The notes: a model not told the origin generated them from the sequence alone. 64,000 nucleotides of DNA from Pseudorasbora parva (GCF_024679245.1 NC_090191.1:4357004-4421003); one strand, 5' to 3'. Shown: positions 33,540-46,356, numbered from the stretch's first letter. Numbers and translations are program-made.

Positions 33540-36212
33540 ACTACACTCCAAAAATGGCTTGGTTAAAAACAACCCAATTGGCAACTCAGCGCTGGGTAAA
33601 TATTGGACAGAACACATGCTAGGTTAAATTAACCCAGTGGCATTTTAACCCAGGAGGCTGGGCTGTTGAGAAAACCCAAAATGTAGTCAATTTTTTGCCA
33701 TTAATGGATTTGCTATTCTGGGTTATTCTTGCTGGGTTGTTCTTAAAATTTCTCCTGTGCATTAGCCTACTGTAAAACTAGACAACCATGAAAAAACAAA
33801 TGAAGAATGCATGTTTAGACTGTTAAAACAATCATTTTTATTGCTTGACAAATGGTACAACACACAAAGTGTTAAAATTGCCAACAATGAAAACTACAAA
33901 TATACTGTAATATATAATTATAATATATTCTATCAATGTATTCACGTTTAAATCAAACTTTTATTTTGAAGGGTTGCCGTGAAGTTCGAGTGTCTGTGTT
34001 CATGATATGACAGTTTTCTCAAAATGAAACGGTAAATTCTCATGTCCTAACCAAGCCTGCAGTCTCCCTCTCAGATACTGAAGCTTTCGCGCCTCGATCG
34101 CCCCCCGGTGACCGGTCCCAGTATAGCCGCCCCTCTGTGTTTTCTTCTTTTTTTTTCTTTTTTTTTTCTTCTTTTTTTTTATTGAGCAAAATTGCAAATT
34201 TACAAAATAATAACTTTTACAAGGTAGGGGATCAATGATATACATACACTTACAGAAGAGGAGAAAGAGAGGAGGGAAAAAAAAAGGGGGGGGGGAGAAA
34301 ATAGTAATAATAGAGTTTTAGTAGCAGTAGTCATCATAATAATAAATATAACAACAAAAATAATAGTAGCAGAGGTGGTAGTAATAGTAATAGTATTCAT
34401 GTTAACAATCGTAATAGTAGCTGTATCATCTGTGAATTATAATAATGATAATAGTATTAGTAATAATAATAATAGTAGCAGAGGTGGTAGTAATAGCAAT
34501 AGTATTCATGTTAACAATCGTAGTAGTAGCTGTATCATCTGTGAATTATAATAACGATAATTTACATTTACATTTAATCATTTAGCAGACGCTTTTATCC
34601 AAAGCGACTTACAAAAAAAGGGGAGAGTAATAGAAGCAACGTAACAGACAAGGCGTGACATTATACAACAGATAATAGTATTAGTAATAATAATAATAGT
34701 TGTAGTATTAGTTGTTGTAGTTGTTGTGATAGAGGTAGTGATGACAAGAATAAGTATAGTAGTATTCATGATTATAATAATAGCAGTAGTGGTAGTACTA
34801 GTAATATATAATAACAGTAATATTATTAATAATAATAAGAAGAAGAATAATGATAAGAATAATAACAGAATAGCCAGTAACGTTATTGTAGATATACACT
34901 ATTTAATTTTATTTTATAGATCTGGGAAGGACTCCACAATTGCCAGTGAGCACAACCAACAGACATCCCTAAGATAGACATGGTCCCCTCTCTCCATTCC
35001 TCATCCCCTCTGTGTTTACTAATGGACGCGAGGCAAACTAAATAATAAAATTACACTTCAAATATTTTTTCCCCAAAGTTAGTTTATGTCACTGAAGGCA
35101 GTTATCATCACGATGATTTAATTTCAATTTCCATAACTGTTTATTTCACACCAACACAATTAATTGTTCAGCATCTGCGAGAGTGTGGGCGGGCTTTTGA
35201 TATTGCAGCTGTACTTCCTGCGCTCTACTGCGCAACTCCGGTCCCGAAATCGCTACTGCGCAGACTCTGTCCCAAGATGTCCGTGCCGTGCAGGCCGCCT
35301 GAAAGCTTCAAATCTGCCAAGCGGAAACGCATGATGTCGAGTCCTACATATTTTTTTACGGTCTATGGTCCTAACTCCTCAGTGACACGGCAGAGGCTTA
35401 AAAGACAGCAAGCGTGTGTGTGTGTACACTCGCGCACACGCCACCGTCATTCACACAGAGACGCAAAACATGGAAGAGTAATATTTAAATAGTATTTAAT
35501 ATACACAGAAACTGGTCACGTATATAATCGGCTACAGTCTGGAGCCCTGTGTGATGCGACTGAACGCAGCTGCGGGACCGAATATATTCTACTTGTGAAT
35601 CGATGCTATACAGATAGGCTGTCGTCACATTTTTAAATATTTCAGTATGTGGTACCGAAGTAGCGTAACGTTACCGGTACTTGTGACATCCCTATATAAA
35701 ACCATGTTTAATTTTCGTAAGGGGATCATGGTTCCGTGTAATCACAAACTGTATTCTATCGTCTCACATGCCTAACGTTACCTAAACTAACACGAGTCAG
35801 TACATTGCATCGGATTCTGAGGTAAAACTTTTGTCGTCTTAACAAGTAAGCTTAAGAATTGTTACCGCGAAGAAGAAAAAAACTATAATTATGCTAATTA
35901 AAATGATTATTAATGAAAGCATATGAACTTATCTTAAGACATCTGCAACCAGTGGCTTTGCCTTTTGCATTGTCCTTTCAAAATGACAGTTTGGGAGCGA
36001 ATTTAAACGAATCAAGGCGGGAAGCACGTGAAACAACCAAGCGCTGGGTAGAATCCACCAAGCATTGCGACCCAGCAGGGTTAACCCAACGACTGGAAAT
36101 TTGAAACTACCCAATGGTGTTTAAAATATGATCAAGTAAACTAACAAAAATTACCCAACAGTCTTAACCCAGCATTTTGGGTTAAAAAACAACCCAGCAT
36201 TATTTAGAGTGT
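33540..36212. mobile_element. Candidate non-autonomous DNA transposon with TGGGTTAAAAACAACCCA-like ends
   Basis: The left end ACACTCCAAAAATGGC..GGTTAAAAACAACCC and the inverse of the right end (ACACTCTAAATAATGC..GGGTTGTTTTTTAACCC) resemble each other. The interior contains T-runs (34140-34180), about 600 bp of TAG/AAT trinucleotide-rich sequence (34300-34860), and a common fish repeat with TTAGCAGACGCTTTTATCCA at 34580. A GC-rich island lies near 35210-35470. No protein I recognise is encoded. The two ends may belong to two separate short copies. Confidence 0.35.
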
Positions 36213-36650
36213 ATGAACTTTGGAAAATCACTGCTTCACAACAGCATACTGTGATGATAAAAACCTTGAAATGGAGACATTCTCTGATCTCCTACCCGTG
36301 AAGACAAACATCCCTTCAGACCACAATCATAAGATTAAACAACAATAGAACATAAATAATATAAAACAATAAAACATAAAATGACTAAATGACAACTATT
36401 CTAAATGAAATAACTATTCAAATGATTATAAAATTAAATATTAAAACAAAGAAAATAAATTATTACTTTATTTATTTATTTTACTCTCAATGTGAACTGT
36501 ATTATTAACGTACCTATGTGTTAGTAACTTTGTGTATTGCACCAATACTTACAACTCTGAATGTTGTAATTTTTTTCTACGTAAATTTCTATGCACATTT
36601 GAGATTTTAGACTCAGCAGAGAGTGGGACTTTTATTTAGTTTTTGATGTG

Positions 36651-36706
36651 TGACGTCATAAGGCTGCTCCGCGCTCCGGCATCTGTTGTGATTCGGCTGG
36701 AGAAAG
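36651..36706 (+). promoter_or_regulatory. FiNZ-ZNF promoter and noncoding first exon, gene A
   Basis: TGACGTCA (36651-36658) is followed by GCTCCGCGCTCCGGC, CTGTTGTGATTC and a donor AAAG|GTTTGT at 36706/36707. The region from about 36480 onward is homologous to about 45640 onward. The CRE-type palindrome suggests ATF/CREB-family binding. Confidence 0.65.
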
Positions 36707-38106
36707 GTTTGTGTTTTAAGCGTTTAAAGTGATTTAAAGCGACTCATAATGAATCATGAATTGTTAAGTGTAACTTTTATCAGCGTTGTGTGAGTAAAGT
36801 AACATAATAAACTCATAAGTAAGAGAAGGAGCGGCTCATTTCGCTTTTTATCGTGAATCAGTTCAAACATGAATTCAGTCTCTGGCGAGTGGCGAGAGAA
36901 CCGGAGCTTTCGACTCTCCGAGTCAATTGAACCGATTGATTCACAAAAAATGATTAAGTGATTCGAAGCACTCCATTTCTATTTCTATCTCGATTTCTAT
37001 AAATTGTTAAATAATTAAACGGACAGTTATATAGACTCTTAATATATTAGGCATTATTTTATTAGTTTGTTGTGTTAGTTCTGAGTGTTTTTTTCTAATC
37101 AGGCAATTTAGGTCCACTAACTGTCGCTCTGACTGATGAATAGAGAAATTATTTTATAATAGAATTCACGACAATAAAATATTCTTTCACAGAAATATGA
37201 TACTTAAATTTAAGACATAGTTCAGTAACACTCAACAACTGACCAACTAATAATATATTAGGCTCAAACCAAATGTGTGAATTATTCCAAAAATAAAAAA
37301 GGAGTGAGGAGACCAAACACTGCGTCATAAGGAATTGCCTGTGAAAATGAGATGATAATGGTTTGTGAAATAATCAACAGAGTGATTGTTTTGAATAATT
37401 AAAAGTCTCCACATTTTAGTTTTTAGATTAACTTGATTGAATTAATGATAAATGCAGTGACCAATCGATTAGATCTCTTTTTGTTTAAATCTCTTCTCCT
37501 CCATCTAAATTAGTTTGGGTTCATATGTTTTCCTCATTCCAGTGGGAATACATCTGGATGAAGTGTCCTTAAAGAAGTGTAATTTAACATTGTTGACTGA
37601 ATATATCCTGAGAAACACACATTAGAGATGAGATGTCTCAATTTATAAGTGTTAAAATGAACTGAAACCTCTTCTTGTACCTGTTTTACTTCATTCATAT
37701 CAATATGACTTTTCAAAAAAAAAAAAAAAAAAAAAAAATTGTATTATTGATTTGTTCTTATTATTAGGAAAATGTTATATTTATCAATAGGGGTATAACA
37801 ATACACTCGTGTCACGATTCTATATGTATCTCGATACTGAACTCACGTTATGATATGTATCCCGATATTTTAAGCCAAAATAAAGCAGGTTTTTTTTTAT
37901 TAACTTTTTTAAATTAGCAAACTAAATTGAGTAACTCTGTCAGAACCCAATTTTGCATATTTTCAAACAGCCTTTAAAACTTTACAGGCTATAAATACAT
38001 TTTTAAGTGGTTTTAAAGTTTGAACTGTATCTCTGATAAATTAATTTAGTATGTTTATGATGTGCTTTAATTCTAAGTTCAGCCTTTTCTTCACACTATT
38101 ATAAAG

Positions 38107-41100
38107 ATGGCATTTATTAAAGAGGAGCGTGAAGACATAAAGATGGAAGAAACATTGAGAGTGAAAGATGAAGAAACTGAGGAACAAACAAAGCAAGAGG
38201 AAAGTGAAGAAATGAAGATTGAGGAAACATTCAGAGTGAAAGATGAAGAAACTGAGGAACAGACAGGTTGGTTTTATTGATAATTAATAACTTTGAAAAA
38301 TATAAATATTTTACCTTTTAATATTTTGTATTTTAAGGGGGATTTTACAAAAAAATGTAAATTGACTTAATATTTACCTCTAAATTGTGACCATTAATCA
38401 TCTGCAGTGCACAGATGTAAGCACTAGATGGCTGTACAGCCTAACATATAAATATAGAAACGGTGGCTGCTGAAAAAGTAGTTAGCATAGGGTGAATTCA
38501 GGTTTATTGAGAATTTTCCCAGTCTCAGAATCATTTGATTTCATAAACTAACCGATACACACAATACTCAAATATAGTCTACATCTCAAACTGGCTCTCA
38601 AAGTGAAAATGGCTACTCATTTAACATCAGTGCAAGAACAAAATGTGTGCAGCCAAAATGAAATACTCAGGAGTCAGGATTAGTCTAATGCAAGTTAAAC
38701 TCACAGCACATGCGGTGATGGAGCGCAGCTTTCTGAACAGAACCGCTCTGACGCTGGTTTCACACTGCATGCGTTAGCAGAGCATAAGCAGCGCATGTTT
38801 TTTTCGCCGCCCATGTTAACAGATACAGCATTCACACCGCACGCAGAGGCAGCGCAGAGCAGAAGCGGCAGTGCTGCGATCGTTTCGGCGCTGAGCAGTG
38901 TTGCCAACTCTCCCAAGACAAATAAGCAACAGCAGCTTCAAAAACAAGCCCTATATTATTTATCATCATCAATATAATTTTTGATCAATTATTTTTCATC
39001 AATTAATGAGCCTGCAGCATATTCAACTGAAACCTCTTAGAGTTTGAAAAGCAAAAACTGTTGTGATTTTACAAAAATCTTCAAATTGCAATAAAGGGCA
39101 GGCAATATCCTCCCATCAGCTGTGAACAGAACAGGTTTGGAGATGGAAACAGAGAAAAAGTGACGTGAAGGCCAATTATGGTAACCCATAGTCAGAGTTA
39201 GTGCACATATATTTGAGTCTGTTTTTGAGCCGCGCTACTCACGCTGAATTAAAGCCACAGTGCATAGTTCTTGATCAAATTGACCTGATTAACATGAAAA
39301 ATAACACATTTCACCATAAAATCATCTTTTTTTCCTGCTCTACTTAAGTCAATTTTTGGACATTTGAATTGGCACAAGTTTGAATATATATTTGAAAGCA
39401 ATTCTACAGTGGGCAAGGAAAGTATTCAGACCCCATTTAATTGTTTTCCCTTTTTGTTATATTGCAGCCATTTTCTTAAATAATTTATGTTCATTTTTTT
39501 TCTTATTAATGTACACACAACACCCCATGTTGACAGAAAAACAGAATTGTTGACATTTTTGCAGATTTATTAAAAAAGAAAAACTAAAATATCACAAGAA
39601 TTAAGTATTCAGACCTTTTGCTCAGTATTTAGTAGCACCCTTTTGATTTAATATAAGGCTGCAACATACTCCGCAAGAACAGAGAAAAAAGTTCTCGCTC
39701 CCAGAGCTGCAAGAACAAAACGATGTCATGTTGTTCTCGCAGCCCTGGTTTGGGAGTTCTCGCAGCTTGTTCTCGACACATCGCCTGAGCAGAACTGTTT
39801 TCTTGCTGGTGTCCGAGAGCTATTGTGTGATTGGTCAGAGATTTACAGTGGGCGTGGTTAATGCGGAGAAACGCAGATGATCGGCACCTGCTTTTCTCGT
39901 GAAGTATGAATGTACTGGCCAAAACGAATATTGTTCTTGTTCTTGCCACCTCGAGAAAACGAACAAATTTCTTTGTTCTTGCAGAGAATGTTCCAAACTA
40001 TAGCCATGAGTCTTTTTGGGAAGTTTTTCACACCTGGATTTGGGGATCCTCTACCCCAGCTAACAATTTTAGGTTATAAGAACGTTTCCCTAACGTTCCC
40101 ATTAAGTTCTAAAAACGTTTTTGAATGTTCTAGGAACGTTGAAATGTCCAGTTTGTGGAACGTTGTATTAACGTTCTCATTAGGTTATAAGAACGTTAAA
40201 TAACGTTCTTATAAGGGTGTAGAGTATGATCAAACAAAATATTCCTGTTTTCTCCTTTAATGTACTTGCTTTTGTTTATTGACATCTTATTCTTTCTTAA
40301 AAAAAGCTAAAACCACTTTTATAATTGACATTTATATTTATATTACATTTATATTTAATACATAATTAGTTTACTAGATTTTTCTTCTGACTGTAAAAAT
40401 ATACACGAAAATAGCATTTAAGTGTCATTAAGTTGTCTCTGGATATACAAATTATGTATCTGAAGTTTGAGAAAAAAGCTGTATGACTAATTTGTAATGA
40501 CTAATACTTTTTTTAACATAGTAATGTTTTTAAAACGTTCCACTAACAATGTCAGAATAACGTTTTATAGCTAACGTTTTTAGAAAGTTTCTCAATAGCA
40601 AATAACGTTGGCACAACGTTCTAATAACGTTACTGCAAGAACGTTTTTTGATAACTTTGAGAGAACTTTCAGAGAACGTTCCCTGTTAGCTGGGACTATT
40701 CCTCCTTGCAGATCCTCTCCAGTTCTGTCAGGTTGTATGACAGCTCAGCTGTATCGGTTTTCGTCTTTTTCCGTTTTTATTCAAAATATTCACAGACTTG
40801 TTACCTATGTCATGAGCTATCTGATATTCTGATTTTCCAATATATGTGTAAGTGAATGTGTTTTGTCATAAGGATCATGTTAGTAGATCTATAATGCGCG
40901 ATGGGCGCTGCCATGTTAGTTTGCGCCTCAGAGAATCGGATCTGTCGGATTTACATCACGTAAATTCATCCTTGTCTCACGAAATACATGAAAGTAATCG
41001 GTGAACTCTGAGAAGAATAGAGCAAACTATATAATAACTTGTACTGTATAATGTGTGTCTGATATGTATGAAACAAAGTCAAATTATAACTGTTAGAAAG

Positions 41101-44100
41101 GAGTTATTGCCACTTCCACAGACATCAGCGTGTTTTTGCTGCTACTTACCGTATTTCCTCAAATAAAAGCCTGTAGTCAATTAAATGGCGGGCCTCTGAT
41201 AGTGGCTGGGGGCGTGGTCAACACGAACAAATAAAGGCCGGTCTCAAATAAAGGCCGGGGGAAAATGAGTGGATAATCTCCTAAATGCCGTTAATTTAAT
41301 GCCAAACCATCCTGATGCCACGCGCCCCGATGCGAGTCATGCCAGTGCGACACACACTGATCCTGGTCTCTTCTATAGTTAACCTAAACACTTTACAGGA
41401 ATTGCTTTGTAAATTAAATTGAGATGCATGTGCCATTTTAAATAGGCTACTGTAGTCTATGAGAGATGCGACGTCTGTGAAAATACTGTGTCAGACAGGC
41501 TACAAATATCGATCTTCACAATGCGTGCGCCTCAATCTGCTCCGTCACTAGTCAGGGCACTGATCAGGGAGTCAGCCCATTGACTTACAGGTATGTCCTG
41601 ATCAGTGCCCTGACTAGTGAACTAGGGAGCTGAATAAGACGCACCTAATATTAGCCTCTCGTCTCTTTTATGTCTTAAGGGGGTCACACCCAAGCCTCGA
41701 AGCTCAGCTCCGCGTCTCAAGCCTTATTATACTTTCGCCTGTCTCCGCTACTCGAGCCTCCGCTGACTGCTCGCGCTCCTACCCTAAACCTAAGTTTATA
41801 CTTGACGCGCTCGCCGTTGTGCTATTCTTTGAAACAACAGAGGGCGATTCGGAGTAATTGTTCTATAAACCAACACGTCGAGAAGAAGTGGCCTAACGTG
41901 CACAGGTGATGATATTTATTTTAGTACATTTAACCAAAAACCACACCACAAAAGAATCGTGTGAAACTCAGTAAACCGTGGCTTTATGCAGAGATATTAT
42001 TACTTGTGACATGAGAACAAAATGTGCACTAAATTAACGATCTCTTAAATATTTCCTAAACATTAATGTTGTGATTTATTTATTTATTTGCTTAAACCTG
42101 GATCTTTATTTAAAATAGCTTATTTCTGCCTTTGTAGGCTCATCTAGTAAATATAAGCACCTCATTTGTATGTGCAAACTGGTGCCGGTGTGATGAGACG
42201 TCATGCTCGGCTAGATTCGCTGAGAACTCGTTCATCTTCGGATGCGGAGCTGTGCGCGGAGTTACAAAAAATGCGTATTTTGTTGTATGGTGATATTTTT
42301 GCAAATGTTTCTTAAAATAATCAATGATATTTGTCCACTGGAACGATCGCTTTAAATTGAAAACGGTTTACATAAAGCAATTATATTTCAAACAGATGGA
42401 ATTAGAAATACAGGCCTGCCCCTAATAAAAGCCTGCTTCAAATAAAAGCCGGTTCCCATCGGACCTATGAATATCTTCTATATCTATGTAATATCTTCTA
42501 TATCTATCTTCTATATATTTTACATCTATAACGTAGCTTATATGAATGTGTTACTAGCCTATATCCTAACTCTGGCGTCACTGTCTTTACTTATCAGTCA
42601 ATATATCTCATTTAAATCTAGCCTAAACATAACTAACCAAAGCGCAGTATAAATCTCACTTATATCACAAAATCTCTCTCACAAAAACCCCACGAGGTGA
42701 AGATGGATTAACTTCACTTTTAAACTGTGGTGAATGAGGTTCATACAGATGTGTGACTGTGTGGTTTGTTCCCGCCCCTTTTAATTAAAGCAGTTTAGAC
42801 AGGCGCTCCTGATGAAACACTTGAAGCTTAATTTAGCCGTAGTCATATGACATTGGTGTGTCGAATCACAGTTCAGAGCAGTGTTTTTGAAAAATCTGCA
42901 CTTCGGGATCTCGACACAGCATCGAAACGTCAGTTTGGCGTCAGCCATCCCTACTTAAAAAATTGGTATTACTGGTATTAATAAATAAATAAGTACATAC
43001 ATTCCAAACTATATTTGTTAACAACGATTAAAATTAATACCAGTAAGGCCATTGTGTAGCCAGATGCCTGTATAGCCCTGTAGTGATTTTACTTTCGTCC
43101 ATCCAAGGAGACTGAGTAAGGAAGTGATTGTTACTCACGTCACTGATGACATTGGGATTTTTGGATCACCTGTGACTAAAGGTGTGGTTATAACATTAAT
43201 GTTATATGTCTAAATGTTTTGTTGTTGTGTTGTGCCATTAAACTGGTGTTAATTTACATTTCTCTTGTTGCCTTAGACCTGATGGTGCTGAAAAAGGAGA
43301 GTGAACTACTGAATGAAATGGAAGAGAAAGATCGATTTAAGAATAATTATTTCATGACGAGGGTAAAACCTTTTAGTTGCCCACAGGTTGGAAAGACTCT
43401 GTCACAAAAAAAGGCTAAAAATAAGGGAACTACAAGGGATTTCACCTGCCAACAATGTGGAAAAAGTTTCACCCGAAAAGAAGGCCTTAACCTACACATG
43501 ACAGTTCATACTGGAGTGAAGCCGTTCACCTGCAAACAGTGTGGAAAGAGTTTCAGATATAAAGTAAACCTTAGCAGACACATGAGAGTTCACTCTGGAG
43601 AGAAACCGTACACCTGCCCTCAGTGTGAAAAGAGTTTCAGTCAAAAAAAACACCTTGAAAACCACATGAGGATTCACACTGGAGAGAAGCCGTTCACCTG
43701 CAAACAGTGTGGAAAAAGTTTCAACCAAAAAGAAAACTTTGCAGTCCACATGAAAGTTCACACTGGAGAGACACCGTTCACCTGCCAGCAATGTGGAAAT
43801 TGTTTCAAACGAAAAACGAGCTTTACTCGGCACATGAGACTTCACACTGGAGAGAAACTCCACATGTGCCCTCAGTGTGGAAAGAGTTTCACTCAAAAAC
43901 AAACCCTTGAACTCCACTTAAGAATTCACACTGGAGAAAAGCCTTACACCTGCAAACAATGTGGAAAAAGTTTCAACCGAAAAGGAAACCTTAACAGGCA
44001 CATGAGAGTTCACACTGGAGAGAAGCCGTTTACATGTGGTCACTGTGGGAAAAGTTTTAGGTATAAAAAAGTGCTGGACTACCACATGAGTATTGATGTA

Positions 44101-44103
44101 TGA
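38107..44103 (+). CDS. FiNZ-type C2H2 zinc-finger protein A
   Basis: Exon 1 (38107-38266) starts ATGGCATTTATTAAAGAGGA. It encodes two tandem FiNZ-like acidic motifs (KMEETLRVKDEETEEQT and a variant) and ends in phase 1 at GTTGGT. Exon 2 (43277-44103) follows TTGCCTTAG and encodes a linker, seven complete C2H2 fingers with TGEKP linkers, and a final finger ending HMSIDV. The last His is therefore missing and the eighth finger is degenerate. The 5 kb intron holds several MITEs. The product is expected to be a nuclear sequence-specific DNA-binding protein; zebrafish FiNZ-ZNFs are implicated in silencing transposons. It is a tandem duplicate of the gene at 46357-56388. Confidence 0.85.
38685..38935. 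mobile_element. Probable MITE (GCATGCGTTAGCAGAGC block)
   Basis: A GC-rich block in the gene A intron carries partially complementary halves around TTCACACTGCATGCG and TTCACACCGCACGCAG. A related block lies at about 46745 in the paralogue. The limits are uncertain. Confidence 0.35.
39411..39650. mobile_element. Tc1-like terminal fragment
   Basis: CAGTGGGCAAGGAAAGTATTC, then CAGACCCC and TTAAGTATTCAGACC further on, are typical of the termini of a fish Tc1 family. No transposase remains. Confidence 0.6.
39654..40005. mobile_element. MITE, family A, copy 2
   Basis: It opens AAGGCTGCAACATACTCCGC with GTTCTCGCTCCCAGAGCTG inside, matching the copy at 13747-13998. The right terminus has diverged or been lost (CTTGCAGAGAATGTTCC). 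Confidence 0.65.
40055..40694. mobile_element. MITE densely packed with AACGTT palindromes
   Basis: The ends CCCAGCTAACA and TGTTAGCTGGG pair. Within 640 bp, AACGTT or a one-base extension of it occurs well over ten times, concentrated in both arms. It is non-coding. Confidence 0.75.
41155..42470. mobile_element. Candidate DNA transposon with AATAAAAGCC-type ends
   Basis: The left end repeats CCTCAAATAAAAGCC and AAATAAAGGCCGG. The right end has CCTAATAAAAGCCTGC and TTCAAATAAAAGCCGG in the same orientation, with a GC-rich interior containing further repeats. The ends may be subterminal direct repeats. No protein was recognised. Confidence 0.35.
41546..41619. repeat. Perfect 23-bp inverted repeat
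   Basis: CACTAGTCAGGGCACTGATC plus three more bases (41546-41568) is exactly complementary to 41597-41619, with a 28-bp spacer. Confidence 0.95.
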
Positions 44104-44280
44104 GAGAACTGGTTTTATATGCCATCAGTGTGGAATGAATTTCACAGAAAGAAACTTCTTAAGTTTGAGAGACTGTATAATGTGCTGATTATTGTTACAT
44201 TACTAAATCACTAGAGGCCTGAATTCCCAATTCCTGTCCAGTGACTATGAGAAGATTAAAGAGGCCAGAGTCAGAATTAG

Positions 44281-44449
44281 GCCCTGTTTACATGATGGGA
44301 AAACGCAGATATTTCCCTGCATTTGGCCTGTCATTTACACAAAACTGCCATTTTTATTCTAGAAAATGATTATTTCTCTAATAAAACCGAAAAACTCCGG
44401 CCAAAGTGAAGATTTATTACACATACGCCCTATGTGTAGAGTTTTTTTG
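44281..44449. repeat. MITE-like end adjoining Kolobok-like copy 2
   Basis: CCCTGTTTACATGATGGGAA followed by GGCCTGTCATTTACAC is typical of a fish MITE terminus that mentions exact start poorly. It appears to have replaced the left end of the neighbouring TTAA element. Confidence 0.3.
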
Positions 44450-45362
44450 ATTATGGATGCCCAAAATTTGTGTACCGAATCTTTCCGGAAAAAATCGAGC
44501 ACCTGTAGGCGTATCAGGTGGGCGGAGCTAAAAAATTACGAGCGCACACAAAGCGGTGACGTCCTCAAGCGTGGAGAAACCCCATAGCTATCGAGCTCAG
44601 CTAATAGATATATGATCCAGGCTGAAATAAATTGAACCGGAGAAACAGCAGCAGCAGGACGTCCTCCTCTGTGGTATGTACTGTAGTGGCCTGTCAACAT
44701 TTGTGTGTGTTTACTCGCACTTTACTCGTACTTGCAGTTTATGAGGACATGATTTGGTTTATGGACTATTGTTTGCGACCAAACCTTAGTAGTAGCAAGC
44801 AAAACGGTTTTGCACGTCAGACTAGTGTAATGTTATACAAACAATGGAGTAACCGTTAGCGCATTTGAATGACGAAGCTCGCGATCGTGTCGTTTACTGA
44901 CATTTCTGTTTACAGCACAGACATTTGAAGCAGTTTTACTCACCGGCTGCTTCCAAAGCAGGACCGAACCTTTATCGCTGGGACCGCTCCGTCAAAAACA
45001 CACTTCTTGGGTATGATGTGGTGAAGTCCTGACAGCAGTGACTTGCTGTGCTGAAGCGTTGAAGTCGCTTGATGTCACAGATAGGAATAAAGTGGAGCGC
45101 GGCAGTGCATTGTATGGGCGTGCATTTCCTCTGAGAAGAGCCCGTACGGCCCATACAAGGACCTTCCTCTCCGAGCCATACTCGGAAAAAAAACTCTCCG
45201 AAACTTGTGAGAAACCGGAAGGAGTATGTTGTCGAAGGAGTATGTTGTATGACAAATGTCCAACATTAGTTTTTGAAACTTTGTCTATGTTTAGGATGGG
45301 AATCCAAGTCTTAAACAGTGTAAAAAGCTCAGTATGCATGAAACAGCATTTCACCCCCCCCT
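44450..45362 (-). mobile_element. Kolobok-like TTAA element, copy 2 (truncated)
   Basis: The right terminus (inverted AGGGGGGGTGAAATGCTG) abuts TTAA 45363-45366. Read on the minus strand it keeps the start and end of the THAP exon (CCCAAGAAGTGTGTTTTTG joined directly to GACGGAGCGGTCCC). The zinc-finger core is cleanly deleted and the GTGAGT donor kept. The P2X7-like exon end is present near 44650. The left terminus is missing. Confidence 0.65.
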
Positions 45363-45366
45363 TTAA

Positions 45367-45823
45367 TACACTATTAGTAGTGTATTAAATGTTGCATTAT
45401 ACCAAGTAACTGTAGCATTGCCAGATTCAAATAAAGGCTTATGTTAAAATTATCATGAACAAAAGATTGTTTTACTATACTTTTTTATGGCCTTAAATTT
45501 GAACAAAATGTTTAAGGACCCACAGAAACCCTTTTACTTGCTTGTGAAGTTATGATATTTTTTAATGTGTTTTTTTCTATACTGTATACAAACAGTAAAA
45601 AAATAGTTGTGTACGGTCTTCATTTAGAAAAAAAAAATCTCTCAATGTGAACTGTATTATTAACTTGTCATTGTGTTATAAAATGTATTTCAATGATACA
45701 TTCAATTATACATTTTGTCATCATTTCTTTTTTTAATTAATATATTTTCCTAAGTAAATTTCTATGCACTTTTGTGATTTTAGACTCAGCAGTGAACGGG
45801 ACTTTTATTTTGTTCTTGGTTTA
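45367..45823. other. Upstream flank of ZNF gene B
   Basis: AT-rich. From about 45640 it is homologous to the flank of gene A (CTCTCAATGTGAACTGTATT), marking the left limit of the tandem duplication. Confidence 0.55.
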
Positions 45824-45879
45824 TGACGTCATAAGGCCGCGCCGCGCTCCTGCATTTGTTGTGATTCTGCTGAAGAAAG
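45824..45879 (+). promoter_or_regulatory. FiNZ-ZNF promoter and noncoding first exon, gene B
   Basis: TGACGTCA (45824-45831), then GCGCCGCGCTCCTGC, TTGTTGTGATTCTGC and the donor AAAG|GTTTGT at 45879/45880. It is nearly identical in layout to the gene A promoter and the minus-strand one. Confidence 0.65.
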
Positions 45880-46356
45880 GTTTGTTTTAAGCGTTTAAAG
45901 TGACACAGAATGAATGGTATGTTATTAAATGTAATACTGCATTGATTTATCCAACATTTATCAGTGTTGTGTGAGTGAAGTAACATAAAGGCACGAGTAA
46001 CAGAAGGAGTGTCTCATTTCTCTCTTTATTGTGAATCAGTTCAAACATGAATTCAGTCTCTGGCGAGTGACAAGAGACCCGGAGCTTTCGAGTCAATTGA
46101 ACCGATTGATTCACAACATGATTCAGTGATTCGAAGCGCTCTATTTCGATTTATAAAAAACATTAAATAACTTACTAAACTAATATTAATAGTGTGTATA
46201 ATGTAATAATTTGCATTATTTAATTAATTTGTTGTCAAAGTTTTGTTGTGTTTTTGTGTGTGTAATTGTTTGTTAATTATTCTCATCTTAAACAGGACAA
46301 ACACAGAAAATACCCTTGTGAAGTGATTGAGATCCACGTGACACGCTATAATAAAG

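Noticed and set aside
35277..35492. Possible first exon starting MSVPCRPPESFKSAKRKR in a GC-rich island
   Set aside because: There is no donor or homology I can name, and it lies inside a repeat-rich block, so it is left out as a gene.
43492..43917. Minus-strand frame opposite zinc fingers (repeated SETLSTLFAG)
   Set aside because: Antisense of the 84-bp C2H2 repeat. The same shadow appears at 55687-55989 and 14111-15157.
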